Shown: positions 8,471 through 16,981 of the stretch, one piece after another
How positions within the stretch are numbered: the stretch's first letter is position 1
How the letters are laid out: the number at the start of each line of letters is the position of its first letter
Assembly (NCBI GenBank): GCA_001577345.1
Contig: LSLI01000014.1
Location: forward strand, 1 to 44,983
DNA: 44,983 nt
Direction: 5' to 3'
Origin: Candidatus Gallionella acididurans
GTDB taxonomy: Bacteria > Pseudomonadota > Gammaproteobacteria > Burkholderiales > Gallionellaceae
Translations under genes and position numbers: made by a program
Notes under the pieces: model-generated
Databases searched by the model: none
What the model was told of the DNA's origin: nothing
Seen by the model: the letters and a program-made list of their open reading frames with translations, nothing else

Positions 8471-9733
8471 TCAGAACTTGACGCGCACACCCGCGCCATA
8501 GGTGTTGTAGTTGGTGGGGAGATTGGCGCCTATCGCAGCAAGGCCATTCTTCTTGTCCAGCATGAACGCCGCATACAGATTGGTGTTCTTGCTCAGGTTG
8601 TACTCAAGCATTGCCGAGGTGTACTTGTCGGTGCTGTCCATAGTGGTACCACCCGTACCGGTAAAGGCCGGTATCATCACATCGTAGTAACCCACCGAGG
8701 CTTTCATCGCCGGGGTAATCTGGTAGTTGGCGCCTACCCACACTACATTGATGTTTTTCTGGCCGGTGAACATCCCCTTCGTGGCCAGGTTGTATTGATA
8801 GAGCTGGGTCAGTGATGCATCGCCGGTTGGATCACCGGGTGCGCTGTATTGCATGCGCTCGTAGCCCGCCTTCAGTGTCAGCGGATCAGTCACCTGATAG
8901 CGTCCTGTCAGCATGTAGGAGGTCAGGTTGACGAATGTCGCATTGACGGTGTTGGGGGCTGCATTGGCAGCAATCAAAGTGGTGTCTTTTGCATTCTGCA
9001 CTGCGGCTTGTACCCCAAAACGATCCGCTTCATAACCCGCATTCAACTGGGCATTGCTGCGCGCTGAATTGTTGCCGGCCATGCCGCCAAAACCATACAT
9101 AGCGTTGACGTTGAAGTTGCCGAATTTCTTCGCGTACTTGATGGCTTGGTCAACGCGCGAGTTGTCGGTTGCGCCGCCGCCGCCGTATGAACCGGAGAAG
9201 TTGATCGGCGAGAACATTTGCGCGTTGACCGGGTCATAACCGCCGCCTACGGAACCTATCATGTCGAGCTGAAGGCTGTACTGGCGACCGAAAGTAACCG
9301 CGCCCAGATCGTTGCTGGACAGCCCGATGAAGGCCATGCGGTTGAACAACTGGCCGTTCAGAGACGTATCCGCGATCGCCGAGGGAGAACCACCACCACC
9401 TCCCAGACCGGAAGTGGCCAGAGTACCGTTGGCGACACTGAACGCCGATTCCAGCTGGAAGAACGCCTTGTTGCCGTTGCCCAGGTCTTCACTGCCCTTG
9501 ATGCCCCAGCGCGATTGCGATTCGCCGCCGTTCATCATGCCTCTTGCCGTTCCGATTTTCTGGGGCTGCGCACCGATAGGCACCGCACCGGTCACGAACG
9601 TCGGGCTGAAATCGCCGGAGTTGGTCAATTGGGCTATACCGAGGTCGAGCACACCGTACAGGCTTACATCAGCGTGTGCCACACCGGACACGGCGCCGAG
9701 TGAAAGCGCTACTAATAGCGATTTTTTCATCAT
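8471..9733 (-). CDS. Gram-negative trimeric porin (Porin_4 family)
   Basis: General outer-membrane diffusion channel of 420 residues. It has a Sec signal peptide (MMKKSLLVALSLGAVSGVAHA) cut before DVSLYGVLDLGI, the hallmark mature start of betaproteobacterial porins. Further marks are RWGIKGSEDLGNGNKAFFQLES, GLSSNDLGAVTFGRQYS, beta-strand alternation throughout, and a terminal Phe (GAGVRVKF) for BAM recognition. The start is taken at 9733, with AGGAG 8 bases upstream; ATG 9730 is equally possible, and the frame opens 14 codons earlier. It is a single gene with its own terminator. Confidence 0.96.
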   Translation of the reverse strand: MMKKSLLVALSLGAVSGVAHADVSLYGVLDLGIAQLTNSGDFSPTFVTGAVPIGAQPQKIGTARGMMNGGESQSRWGIKGSEDLGNGNKAFFQLESAFSVANGTLATSGLGGGGGSPSAIADTSLNGQLFNRMAFIGLSSNDLGAVTFGRQYSLQLDMIGSVGGGYDPVNAQMFSPINFSGSYGGGGATDNSRVDQAIKYAKKFGNFNVNAMYGFGGMAGNNSARSNAQLNAGYEADRFGVQAAVQNAKDTTLIAANAAPNTVNATFVNLTSYMLTGRYQVTDPLTLKAGYERMQYSAPGDPTGDASLTQLYQYNLATKGMFTGQKNINVVWVGANYQITPAMKASVGYYDVMIPAFTGTGGTTMDSTDKYTSAMLEYNLSKNTNLYAAFMLDKKNGLAAIGANLPTNYNTYGAGVRVKF

Positions 9734-9744
9734 TGCGTACACTC

Positions 9745-9799
9745 CTAAAATTTTAGTTTTATGACTGAAAGTCAACTGGGGTTAGCCGGTCAACCTGAC
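9745..9799 (-). promoter_or_regulatory. Palindromes in the porin leader
   Basis: A perfect 12-bp palindrome CTAAAATTTTAG (9745-9756) abuts the porin ribosome site. Just upstream are TGACT-gaa-AGTCA (9762-9774) and GTCA-acc-TGAC (9789-9799). Such clustered dyads may be operator or RNA-structure elements controlling porin expression. The remaining divergent gap to moaA (9800-10119) is AT-rich at 9840-9905 and probably holds promoters for both genes, but I cannot assign them. Confidence 0.3.
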
Positions 9800-10119
9800 A
9801 AAAATCCTCGGATAGAGAACTTTCGAGCCGCGATTATCCATTAAAATAAAATTCACAATACGGGTTTAATAAAATATGCATAAATGTGTTGCAAAAAAAC
9901 AACAGCCCCGTCAAATCAAGCCAAACAAGGGTATTGCAGATTTCATCAGGCGAAAAATGTACGGGTATCTGCGCTCCTTGTTCTTCCTCGCGGCGTTACC
10001 TAAAATCGGGTTTAATTCCCGAATCGGAATATCCGTATCCACCCATGAGAGGGATTTGCAGGTATGCTGATCCTCGCCCCGGGCCCTGATGTTGCCCCAA
10101 TTACCCATGCTGGCTAGCC

Positions 10120-11226
10120 ATGACTGATCTATCAACCATCCCGTCCGCTGCGATGCAGGCCCTGCCGGGCATGCCACGCGGCGAACCAACTTCCATGGTC
10201 GACACGCTGGGGCGGCCCCTGCACGATCTGCGCATCTCCGTCACCGACCGCTGCAATCTGCGCTGCACTTATTGCATGCCGCGCGAGGTGTTCGACCGGA
10301 ATCATGTGTTCCTGCCGCGTGCCGAACTGCTGAGCTTCGAGGAGATAGCGCGGCTGGCCGGATCATTCGTGGCACTGGGCGTGCACAAGATACGGCTGAC
10401 CGGGGGCGAGCCGCTGCTGCGCCGCAACCTTGAACAACTCGTGGCCACGCTCGCCGGGCTGCATACTCCGTCAGGCAAGCCGGTGGAGATCACGCTGACC
10501 ACCAATGGCGTGCTGCTGTCGCGGCAGGCGCAGGCGCTCAAGGATGCGGGCCTGGCGCGGGTGTCGGTCAGTCTGGACGGACTGACCGACGAGATCTTCA
10601 GCCGCATGAGCGACTCGGCGGTGCCGGTCAGTACTGTGCTGGATGGCATAGCCGCCGCGCAGCGCGCCGGGTTCGCGCCGGTCAAGGTCAACATGGTGGT
10701 CAAGCGTGGTGTGAACGATCACGAGATCATCCCTATGGCCGAGCACTTCCGCAACAGCGGCGTCGTGCTGCGCTTCATCGAATACATGGATGTCGGTAAC
10801 ACCAACGGATGGCGCATGGACGAAGTGGTCACGGCAAAAGAGATACTGGAACAGCTTGCCGCCCGCTACCCGATCTGCCAGGTCGACCCGAATTACATCG
10901 GTGAAGTGGCGGAACGCTGGTGTTATGCCGACGGCGGCGGCGAGATCGGCGTGATCGCGTCCATTACCCAGGCTTTTTGCCAGACCTGCACCCGCGCCCG
11001 GCTTTCGACCGATGGCAAACTCTACACCTGCCTGTTCGCCGGCAACGGAATGGATCTGCGTGCACCGTTGCGCGGGGGTGCAACCGACCAGGAATTGACC
11101 GCGCTGATCGCGGAACGCTGGCAACGGCGCACCGACCGCTACTCTGAATTGCGCCAGGCCGCGACACAGCCGCTGACTTCAGCAACCCCGGGGAAAAAAA
11201 TTGAGATGTCCTATATCGGTGGATAA
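10120..11226 (+). CDS. moaA: GTP 3',8-cyclase MoaA (radical SAM)
   Basis: Catalyses the first step of molybdopterin synthesis, rearranging GTP to 3',8-cyclo-GTP (the cPMP precursor), together with MoaC. The SAM-binding [4Fe-4S] motif CNLRCTYC gives Cys45, Cys49 and Cys52. The second cluster is bound by Cys287, Cys290 and Cys304 ([19 protein letters not shown]), and the protein ends in the functional Gly-Gly tail (MSYIGG). LTGGEPLLR and SLDGL are also family marks. At 368 residues it has about 25 extra N-terminal residues; ATG 10195 (MVDTLGRPL) is an alternative start. It heads the Moco gene run. Confidence 0.97.
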   Translation: MTDLSTIPSAAMQALPGMPRGEPTSMVDTLGRPLHDLRISVTDRCNLRCTYCMPREVFDRNHVFLPRAELLSFEEIARLAGSFVALGVHKIRLTGGEPLLRRNLEQLVATLAGLHTPSGKPVEITLTTNGVLLSRQAQALKDAGLARVSVSLDGLTDEIFSRMSDSAVPVSTVLDGIAAAQRAGFAPVKVNMVVKRGVNDHEIIPMAEHFRNSGVVLRFIEYMDVGNTNGWRMDEVVTAKEILEQLAARYPICQVDPNYIGEVAERWCYADGGGEIGVIASITQAFCQTCTRARLSTDGKLYTCLFAGNGMDLRAPLRGGATDQELTALIAERWQRRTDRYSELRQAATQPLTSATPGKKIEMSYIGG

Positions 11227-11227
11227 C

Positions 11228-11302
11228 ATGGCATCGGCGGATGACATGGCAATGGCGGGTGACATGGCAATGGCGCGTGAACATTGGGTAGTATTAGGAT
11301 GA
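11228..11302 (+). other. Repeat-built mini-ORF chaining moaA to moeB
   Basis: A 24-codon frame starts one base after the moaA stop codon (ATG 11228, with GGTGG five bases upstream) and ends in TGA at 11300-11302, which overlaps an in-frame moeB ATG at 11299 as ATGA. It is built from three 18-bp tandem units at 11230-11247, 11248-11265 and 11266-11284 (the last with one extra base), giving a peptide of repeated M-A-x-A-x-D type. No family is recognised. It may only serve translational coupling, and expression is unproven. Confidence 0.4.
11230..11284 (+). repeat. 18-bp tandem repeat, three copies
   Basis: Units ggcatcggcggatgacat, ggcaatggcgggtgacat and ggcaatggcgcgtgaacat differ at a few positions; the last has one inserted base. 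They fill most of the moaA-moeB gap. Confidence 0.9.
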
Positions 11303-12108
11303 ATATCGATCAGCGCTGTATTGAAACCGCGATTGCGATGAACGACCAGCAACTGTTGCGCTACAGCCGCCACATCCTGTTGAATGAGATCGGCATCGAG
11401 GGGCAGCAGCGCCTGCTTGAGGCCAACGTGCTGATCATCGGCCTGGGCGGGCTGGGCTCGCCCGCCGCGCTGTATCTGGCCGCCAGCGGCGTGGGGCAAC
11501 TGACGCTGTGCGATCACGACAAAGTGGACTTCAGCAACCTGCAACGCCAGATCATCCACCGCACTTCCACCGTGAGCCAACCCAAGGTCGTCTCGGCACA
11601 AGCTGCGCTGCACGACATCAATCCTGAAGTCGAGTGCATCGCGCTGGATGTGCGCGTCGATGCGGCGCAATTGCAAGAGCTGGTTGCAAAAGCCGATGTG
11701 GTGCTGGATTGCAGCGATAATTTCGCGACGCGCTATGCTGTCAATCGCGCTTGCATGATGCAGCGCACGCCGCTGGTATCGGGTGCTGCGATCCGGTTCG
11801 ACGGACAGGTGGCGGTATTCGATTTTCGCCTCGCGGATACGCCCTGCTACAACTGCCTATTCCCCGAGGACAGCGAGTTCGCCGAGTTGCGCTGCGCGAC
11901 CACTGGCGTATTTGCGCCCTTGGTCGGTATTATCGGCACGATGCAGGCTGCGGAGGCGCTCAAGTTGCTGATCGGGATAGAGCGCGGCCTGAGCGGAAAA
12001 TTGCTGACGCTGAACGCGCTGGACATGGGCGTCACGCGCAGCAAACTGAACAAGGATCCCGCGTGCTGCGTGTGCGGCAATATAACTTCCCCTTTGCAGA
12101 GGGATTAG
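11299..12108 (+). CDS. moeB: Molybdopterin-synthase adenylyltransferase MoeB (ThiF family)
   Basis: E1-like enzyme that adenylates the C-terminal Gly-Gly of MoaD before sulfur transfer. The nucleotide fold is GLGGLGSPAALYLAASGVG; other marks are the DHDKVDFSNLQRQI acidic/Arg site, the conserved cysteine in LRCATTGVFAPLVG, and two CxxC zinc pairs (CYNC and CCVC). The start is uncertain: ATG 11299 overlaps the mini-ORF stop, but the usual family N-terminus (MNDQQLLRYSRHIL) begins at 11338; neither has a strong ribosome site. moaC follows 12 bases later. Confidence 0.94.
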   Translation: MNIDQRCIETAIAMNDQQLLRYSRHILLNEIGIEGQQRLLEANVLIIGLGGLGSPAALYLAASGVGQLTLCDHDKVDFSNLQRQIIHRTSTVSQPKVVSAQAALHDINPEVECIALDVRVDAAQLQELVAKADVVLDCSDNFATRYAVNRACMMQRTPLVSGAAIRFDGQVAVFDFRLADTPCYNCLFPEDSEFAELRCATTGVFAPLVGIIGTMQAAEALKLLIGIERGLSGKLLTLNALDMGVTRSKLNKDPACCVCGNITSPLQRD

Positions 12109-12120
12109 GATGGACAACAA

Positions 12121-12620
<500 letters not shown>

Positions 12621-12624
<4 letters not shown>

Positions 12625-12860
12625 TTAAAGTATTGTTTTTCGGTCCGGTTGCGGAGCGCGTCGGCGCGAGCGAAGTGCAGGTGCCGTTCCGCACCGGGAT
12701 ACTTTTGCAGGAGGTGCGCGCGCAACTTCAGGAGTCGCACCCGGCGGCTTTCGAGATCGTCTGCTTCACCGCGGTGAATGGCGAGCATGCGCTGGATATG
12801 TCGCTGCCGCTGGCCGACCACAGCGAAGTGGTGTTCATGTCGAAATTTTCGGGCGGCTAA
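12621..12860 (+). CDS. moaD: Molybdopterin synthase small subunit MoaD
   Basis: Ubiquitin-like sulfur carrier of 79 residues. It has a beta-grasp fold pattern beginning MIKVLFFGPVAERVG, and ends in the obligatory Gly-Gly (SKFSGG) that is adenylated by MoeB and thiocarboxylated. With MoaE it forms the synthase that turns cPMP into molybdopterin. The ATG overlaps the moaC stop (ATGA), and moaE begins one base after its stop. Confidence 0.96.
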
Positions 12861-12861
12861 A

Positions 12862-13305
12862 ATGACAGGTAAACTTGAAATGAAGGACGCGGTGCGCATC
12901 CAGCGCGAGGATTTCTCCCAGGACGAGGAGGTCGGCGCGCTGCGCACCGGCTCGAAGCGGATGGGCGGTATCGCCACGTTCACCGGTTGCGCGCGCGATT
13001 TTTCGGAAGGACGCGAGGTCACGCAAATCAGTTTTGATGCTTACGGAAACATGGCGCTGGCCGAGATGAGGAAACTTCGCGTTGAGGCGATCGCGAAATT
13101 CGAGCTGCTGGATGCGCGCATCGTGCACCGCGTCGGCGTGGTCGGTGCGGGCGAGCAGATCGTGTTTATCGCGGCCGGCGCGGCACACCGTGCACCCGCA
13201 TTACAAGCCTGCCACTGGCTGATCGATGAGCTGAAGCAGCGCGTGCCGATCTGGAAAAAGGAGATCACGGCGCAGGGGGATGAATGGGTGACACCGCACC
13301 CATGA
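12862..13305 (+). CDS. moaE: Molybdopterin synthase catalytic subunit MoaE
   Basis: Large subunit of molybdopterin synthase, 147 residues. Family marks are GGIATFTGCARDFSEG, the ISFDAYGNMALAEMRK region (commonly LEYE in relatives, here FDAY), VHRVGVVGAGEQIVFIAAGAAHRAPAL and the Lys-rich catalytic end VPIWKKEI. The ATG at 12862 directly follows the moaD stop; the frame is open further upstream inside moaD but that is shadow. It overlaps the beginning of mobB. Confidence 0.97.
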   Translation: MTGKLEMKDAVRIQREDFSQDEEVGALRTGSKRMGGIATFTGCARDFSEGREVTQISFDAYGNMALAEMRKLRVEAIAKFELLDARIVHRVGVVGAGEQIVFIAAGAAHRAPALQACHWLIDELKQRVPIWKKEITAQGDEWVTPHP

Positions 13306-13856
13306 GCGCCATTTCCAAAGATATTCCGTCCAGCGATTCCCTGGCTAAACATCCCCCGTTATTCATCTTCGTCGGCCATTCCGGTTCCGGCAAGACCACG
13401 CTGATCGAGAAGTTGTTGCGCGAACTAAGCGGCAGGGGGCTGCGGGTGGCGACGATCAAGCATGCGCATCACAAGGTGGTGCTGGATACGCCGGGCAAGG
13501 ACAGCTGGCGCTACAAGCAGGCCGGAGCCGTGATGAGCATGCTGGTCACGTCCAGCGAGCTGCAACTGGTCGCCGATGCGCCCGTTGATCGCAATGGCAG
13601 GCGCGAACCGGAACAGCTGGCCCGGCGTTTTCTGGGTGAGGCCGACCTGGTGCTGGCGGAAGGCTTTTCCCATGCTGCAGGCGTGAAGATCGAGGTATTG
13701 CGCCGCGAATGCACTGCTGTCCCGCGCTGCGCGATCGGGGACGGCCTGATTGCTATGGCCAGCGATGTCGCTGAGGCTTATCCGGAGCTGCCGCATTTCT
13801 CGCTCGACGATATCGGCGGCATCGTGCAGTTCATGCTGGATTATTCGCGTGATTAA
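13284..13856 (+). CDS. mobB: Molybdopterin-guanine dinucleotide biosynthesis adaptor MobB
   Basis: P-loop GTP-binding protein that assists MobA in forming MGD. It shows Walker A (GHSGSGKTTL), the KHAHHKVVLDTPGKDSWRYKQAGA motif typical of MobB, and LVLAEGFSHA. ATG 13284 has a GGGGGA ribosome site; ATG 13302 overlaps the moaE stop as ATGA and is an equal alternative. The stop overlaps mobA by 8 bases. The product is 190 residues from the first start. Confidence 0.95.
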   Translation: MGDTAPMSAISKDIPSSDSLAKHPPLFIFVGHSGSGKTTLIEKLLRELSGRGLRVATIKHAHHKVVLDTPGKDSWRYKQAGAVMSMLVTSSELQLVADAPVDRNGRREPEQLARRFLGEADLVLAEGFSHAAGVKIEVLRRECTAVPRCAIGDGLIAMASDVAEAYPELPHFSLDDIGGIVQFMLDYSRD

Positions 13857-14466
13857 AGACTGTACTGCAATCATCCTGGCGGGTGGTGACTCGCAACGCA
13901 TGGGACAGGATAAGGCCGGGCTGCTGCTGGGCGGGCAAACGCTGCTGCAACGAGTGGCCGGAACGATGCAGCAGGTGTTTCCGCAAACCATCGTCAGCGT
14001 GCGCCAACCGCGCCCTGAAATAAATCTTCCGCAAGTCTGCGATGACCCCACCGAAAATGGAAAGCAGGCGGGCGCCGGGCCCTTGGCCGGACTGGCTGCG
14101 GGTTTGGCACAGATCACTACGCCATGGGCTTTTGTGGTGGCATGCGATATGCCTTTCGTCGAAGCGGCGATGGTCGAGTTGCTGGCCAGGTCACGTTCCG
14201 GTTATCAGGCCGTCGTGCCTGTCGTGCAGGGACATCAGCAACCGCTGGCGGCATACTACGCGACAGCCTGTCTGGGCGTGATACGCGCGCACCTGGCCGG
14301 TGGCGGAAGGAACAGTCTGCGCGCTATTCTGGAGCAGTTGCAAGTTCGCTATGTGGATGAGTCAGAACTGTTGGCAGCCGACCCGGGATTGCGCAGTTTT
14401 TTTGACCTGGATACGCCGGCTGATGTGGCCAGTGCGATGAAAAATGACACGAAAAATAATGGGTAA
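13849..14466 (+). CDS. mobA: Molybdenum cofactor guanylyltransferase MobA
   Basis: Transfers GMP to molybdopterin to give the MGD cofactor needed by formate dehydrogenase. The signature LAGGDSQRMGQDK lies at the N-terminus, followed by GPLAGLAAGL and VVACDMPFVE. I start at GTG 13849 (VIKDCTAIILAGG), because this matches the family N-terminus and overlaps mobB by 8 bases; the longer frame to 13750 lies inside mobB. The length is 205 residues. It ends the moaA-to-mobA run and converges with the minus-strand MipA-like gene. Confidence 0.95.
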   Translation: MIKDCTAIILAGGDSQRMGQDKAGLLLGGQTLLQRVAGTMQQVFPQTIVSVRQPRPEINLPQVCDDPTENGKQAGAGPLAGLAAGLAQITTPWAFVVACDMPFVEAAMVELLARSRSGYQAVVPVVQGHQQPLAAYYATACLGVIRAHLAGGGRNSLRAILEQLQVRYVDESELLAADPGLRSFFDLDTPADVASAMKNDTKNNG

Positions 14467-14542
14467 CAAGGGTCGGGGTAATTCACTGCAGCGAGCCCGG
14501 CTTTCCCGTCCCCCAGTAAAGGGGTGCTGAAGCAACCCTGAT

Positions 14543-15319
14543 TTATTCGAAGCGATAAGCCAGCGCGATAAAGCCCGTATCCATTACGCTTTTATTAACG
14601 ATGGGGCTGGACTGAATGGCATTGCCCAGCCATTTGCGGCCCAGATAGAGATTGAGATGGTATTTCTCCGTCAATTTGGCGTCGCACATCAGCCCTATAA
14701 ACGGATTGACCGCACCGCCGGGGTGGTAAACGGCATACTGGCTTAGCGCGGCTTCCTGATTCGAGACGCCGTAATAGTAGCTCACGTAATTTCTGGACTG
14801 ATATTCCGCACCCGCCAGCGGGTAGAAAATCAGGCGTCTAGCGTCCAGTTCGCTGAAATAAGTCATGTCGAACAGGTTGCCACCGGACTTGTTGATGTCA
14901 TGATAGGCGTGGACCAGGAGTGCGCCGAAGGATGTTGTCTGCAAAGTGCCCAGGCCTAATGGCAATGAATCCTGCCTGCTTCGAAATCCAAGCAGTCTGG
15001 TGCCGTTGGTGTTGAATCCATCCTGGTTGAATTTTGTCGTGATCTCAAGGTAGCCGTAGCCCAGTTTGCTCGTTTTCAAGCCCAGCGTATCTACCCGCAT
15101 GAACATCCTGTGGTAGTCGAAATTGCCATAGGGCAGTTCGGTGACCTGATTGGCTTGGCCGCGGACGATGCGCGATACGTAGTAAGTGCCAACGCCGATA
15201 TCTCCGTCGACCCGCTGGGGGAATTCGTCAGCCTGCGCCCGTGCCATGCCGCCTGATATTGCGCAGACCATTACGCAGCGAATGATGCGCCTAAGTATCC
15301 CGTTGAGGCGCATCTGCAT
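14543..15319 (-). CDS. MipA/OmpV-family outer-membrane protein
   Basis: Probable outer-membrane beta-barrel of 258 residues with an N-terminal signal peptide (hydrophobic stretch near residues 10-27, cut after ARA or AQA). GDIGVGTYYVSRIVRG, PLAGAEYQSRNYVSYYYGVS and the final aromatic residues (FIALAYRFE) fit the MipA/OmpV family, known for MltA-interacting scaffold proteins. It starts 2 bases after the stop of the ModE-like regulator, so it is very likely its operon partner. What it transports or scaffolds here is not known; linkage to the formate/molybdenum genes suggests a role in that physiology (inference). Confidence 0.8.
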   Translation of the reverse strand: MQMRLNGILRRIIRCVMVCAISGGMARAQADEFPQRVDGDIGVGTYYVSRIVRGQANQVTELPYGNFDYHRMFMRVDTLGLKTSKLGYGYLEITTKFNQDGFNTNGTRLLGFRSRQDSLPLGLGTLQTTSFGALLVHAYHDINKSGGNLFDMTYFSELDARRLIFYPLAGAEYQSRNYVSYYYGVSNQEAALSQYAVYHPGGAVNPFIGLMCDAKLTEKYHLNLYLGRKWLGNAIQSSPIVNKSVMDTGFIALAYRFE

Positions 15320-15321
15320 GG

Positions 15322-16371
15322 TCAGGAAAACGCGTCTTCAAAGGTGACCATCGAACCTGACTGTTTGCCATCGTATCCCGCCAGCACGTTAACGGAGTCG
15401 CGGAACGATGTGCTCAGCATGATGGCGCGCGTGGATTTAAGCTGGCTCTGGCTCAGGGCGCTGGCCTTGCAGGCAAAAAAATAATTTTCCCGTACAACAG
15501 GGATGAAATCCAGGTCGAATCGCCTGGCTGCGGTTTCCACGCCGAAGCCCACATCGGCCATATCGCTGGCGACATAAGCGGCCACGGCCGAATGGGTGTA
15601 TTCCGCAATGTCATAGTCCGCGATGTCTTTGCTGTCGATGTTTTCCTTGGCAAGCAGCAGTTCCAGCAATATTTTTGTGCCCGACCCGGTTTGCCGGTTA
15701 ACGAAGCGCAAGTCTTTGCGCTGCAAATCGATCAAGCCCCGTATTTTTTTCGGGTTGCCCTTGGCGATGAATAATCCCTGGCTTCGATAGGCCAAATGTA
15801 TCAGCGCATGCTGCCGCGGGTCCAGCCATTTCAGATAGGGCTGCGCTGCATGCTTGAATTCACCGACCGGCACATGAAATCCTGCCAGGTCGCATTCGTC
15901 GTGCGAAAGGGCCGCTACGGCCTCTAGGCTGCTGCGATAATTGATTTCAACGGGCACGTTGTCCGAACCGAGCCGCTGAATCAGCGCCTCGACTGCAAAG
16001 CCGTGAGATGCGGTGATACGCAACGCGGTCGATGCCCTGGTCAGGATGGCTTCCAGTTCGGAAGCGAAACTTTCCAGTATCGGCGTGATGCGCGCGGTGA
16101 TGCGCTTGTCAGCCCATATCAGCTTTTCTGCCAGCGGCGTCAATGACGTGCCCTTGCCCCTGGATTTCAGCAACAACGGGGCGGAAAACTCCAGTTCGAA
16201 ATCGCGCAGCATCCCCCATGCGTGGCGGTAGGAAAGCTTCTCGCTGGCTGCCGCCCTGCTGATGCTGCCGCTGTCGCGAATGGAGGTGAGTAAACTCAGC
16301 AACAAAGGCAAAGATACCTTGGCGCCTTTGCTTTTCTTCAAGCTCCATTCAGGGTGAATTTCAAAACTCAT
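15322..16371 (-). CDS. ModE-like HTH regulator fused to a PBP-like ligand domain
   Basis: Transcription factor of 349 residues. The N-terminal 110 residues form a ModE/LysR-type winged helix (SGSISRAAASEKLSYRHAWGMLRDFE, then LLLKSRGKGTSLTPLAEKLI). Residues from about 115 on resemble the periplasmic-binding-protein-like domain often paired with molybdate-type HTHs (LRITASHGFAVEALIQRLG, RFVNRQTGSGTKILLELLL, DMADVGFGVETAARRFDLDFIP). It is divergent from fdsG, the place occupied by fds regulators in other betaproteobacteria, so it probably controls fds in response to molybdate, formate or a related small anion. The ligand is unknown. Confidence 0.87.
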   Translation of the reverse strand: MSFEIHPEWSLKKSKGAKVSLPLLLSLLTSIRDSGSISRAAASEKLSYRHAWGMLRDFELEFSAPLLLKSRGKGTSLTPLAEKLIWADKRITARITPILESFASELEAILTRASTALRITASHGFAVEALIQRLGSDNVPVEINYRSSLEAVAALSHDECDLAGFHVPVGEFKHAAQPYLKWLDPRQHALIHLAYRSQGLFIAKGNPKKIRGLIDLQRKDLRFVNRQTGSGTKILLELLLAKENIDSKDIADYDIAEYTHSAVAAYVASDMADVGFGVETAARRFDLDFIPVVRENYFFACKASALSQSQLKSTRAIMLSTSFRDSVNVLAGYDGKQSGSMVTFEDAFS

Positions 16372-16435
16372 ATATGTAATTAATAACCTATTGAGGGATT
16401 GAAAGCTCTGTGCTAACTTGCCTGCATATGAATTG

Positions 16436-16455
16436 GCTTTAAATAATTATAAAGC
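16436..16455. promoter_or_regulatory. Inverted repeat in the regulator-fdsG intergenic region
   Basis: GCTTTA-n8-TAAAGC is a perfect 6-bp dyad in the AT-rich divergent gap, 68 bases upstream of the fdsG start. Size and position suit an operator for the ModE-like regulator; its arms loosely recall the ModE half-site. No promoter hexamers were convincing. Confidence 0.4.
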
Positions 16456-16522
16456 ATAAACATGTTCAGAATTGCATATTCTGATATCCGATTATTTGCC
16501 CGGCATACGAGGAAAATACCAG

Positions 16523-16981
16523 ATGAACCTTGCCAGCCATACCGAGAGCATTGCTTCCATACTCTCCTCTCAGCAGAACCGACCCGGCGCGCTGCTGCCG
16601 ATATTGCACGATATACAGGAAGCGCTGGGATTCATTCCGCCCGATTCCATCCAGCAGATCGCCTCTGCGCTGAATCTTTCACGCGCCGAAGTGCATGGCG
16701 TGATCACCTTCTACCACCATTTTCGCACAACCCCGCCAGCCAGGCACACGATAGAGATATGCTGCGCCGAGGCATGCCAGAGCATGGGGGCCGAGCGATT
16801 GGTCGAACACGCGAAACAAAGACTGGCGGGCAGCAAGCACGGCGAATGCGAAGTGAAGCCGGTGTATTGCCTGGGGCTGTGCGCGACCTCGCCGGCATTG
16901 ATGGTGGGCGAGGAATTGCATGCGCGCGTCACGCCGGAAAAATTCGATCGCCTGATCGAGCAAATGGGAATCAAAACATGA
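16523..16981 (+). CDS. fdsG: NAD-dependent formate dehydrogenase gamma subunit FdsG
   Basis: NuoE-like electron-transfer subunit of soluble formate dehydrogenase, 152 residues. One [2Fe-2S] cluster is bound by the first pair near CCAEACQSMG and the second CLGLC; the N-terminal helical part is LLPILHDIQEALGFIPPDSI. I start at ATG 16523 because GAGGA lies 9 bases upstream and the protein then aligns with the family; an upstream ATG at 16472 is poorer. The stop overlaps the fdsB start as ATGA. Confidence 0.96.
   Translation: MNLASHTESIASILSSQQNRPGALLPILHDIQEALGFIPPDSIQQIASALNLSRAEVHGVITFYHHFRTTPPARHTIEICCAEACQSMGAERLVEHAKQRLAGSKHGECEVKPVYCLGLCATSPALMVGEELHARVTPEKFDRLIEQMGIKT

Noticed and set aside
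8287-8499. Small minus-strand ORF downstream of the porin
   Set aside because: It runs through the porin terminator and overlaps the end of the porin; no recognisable sequence.
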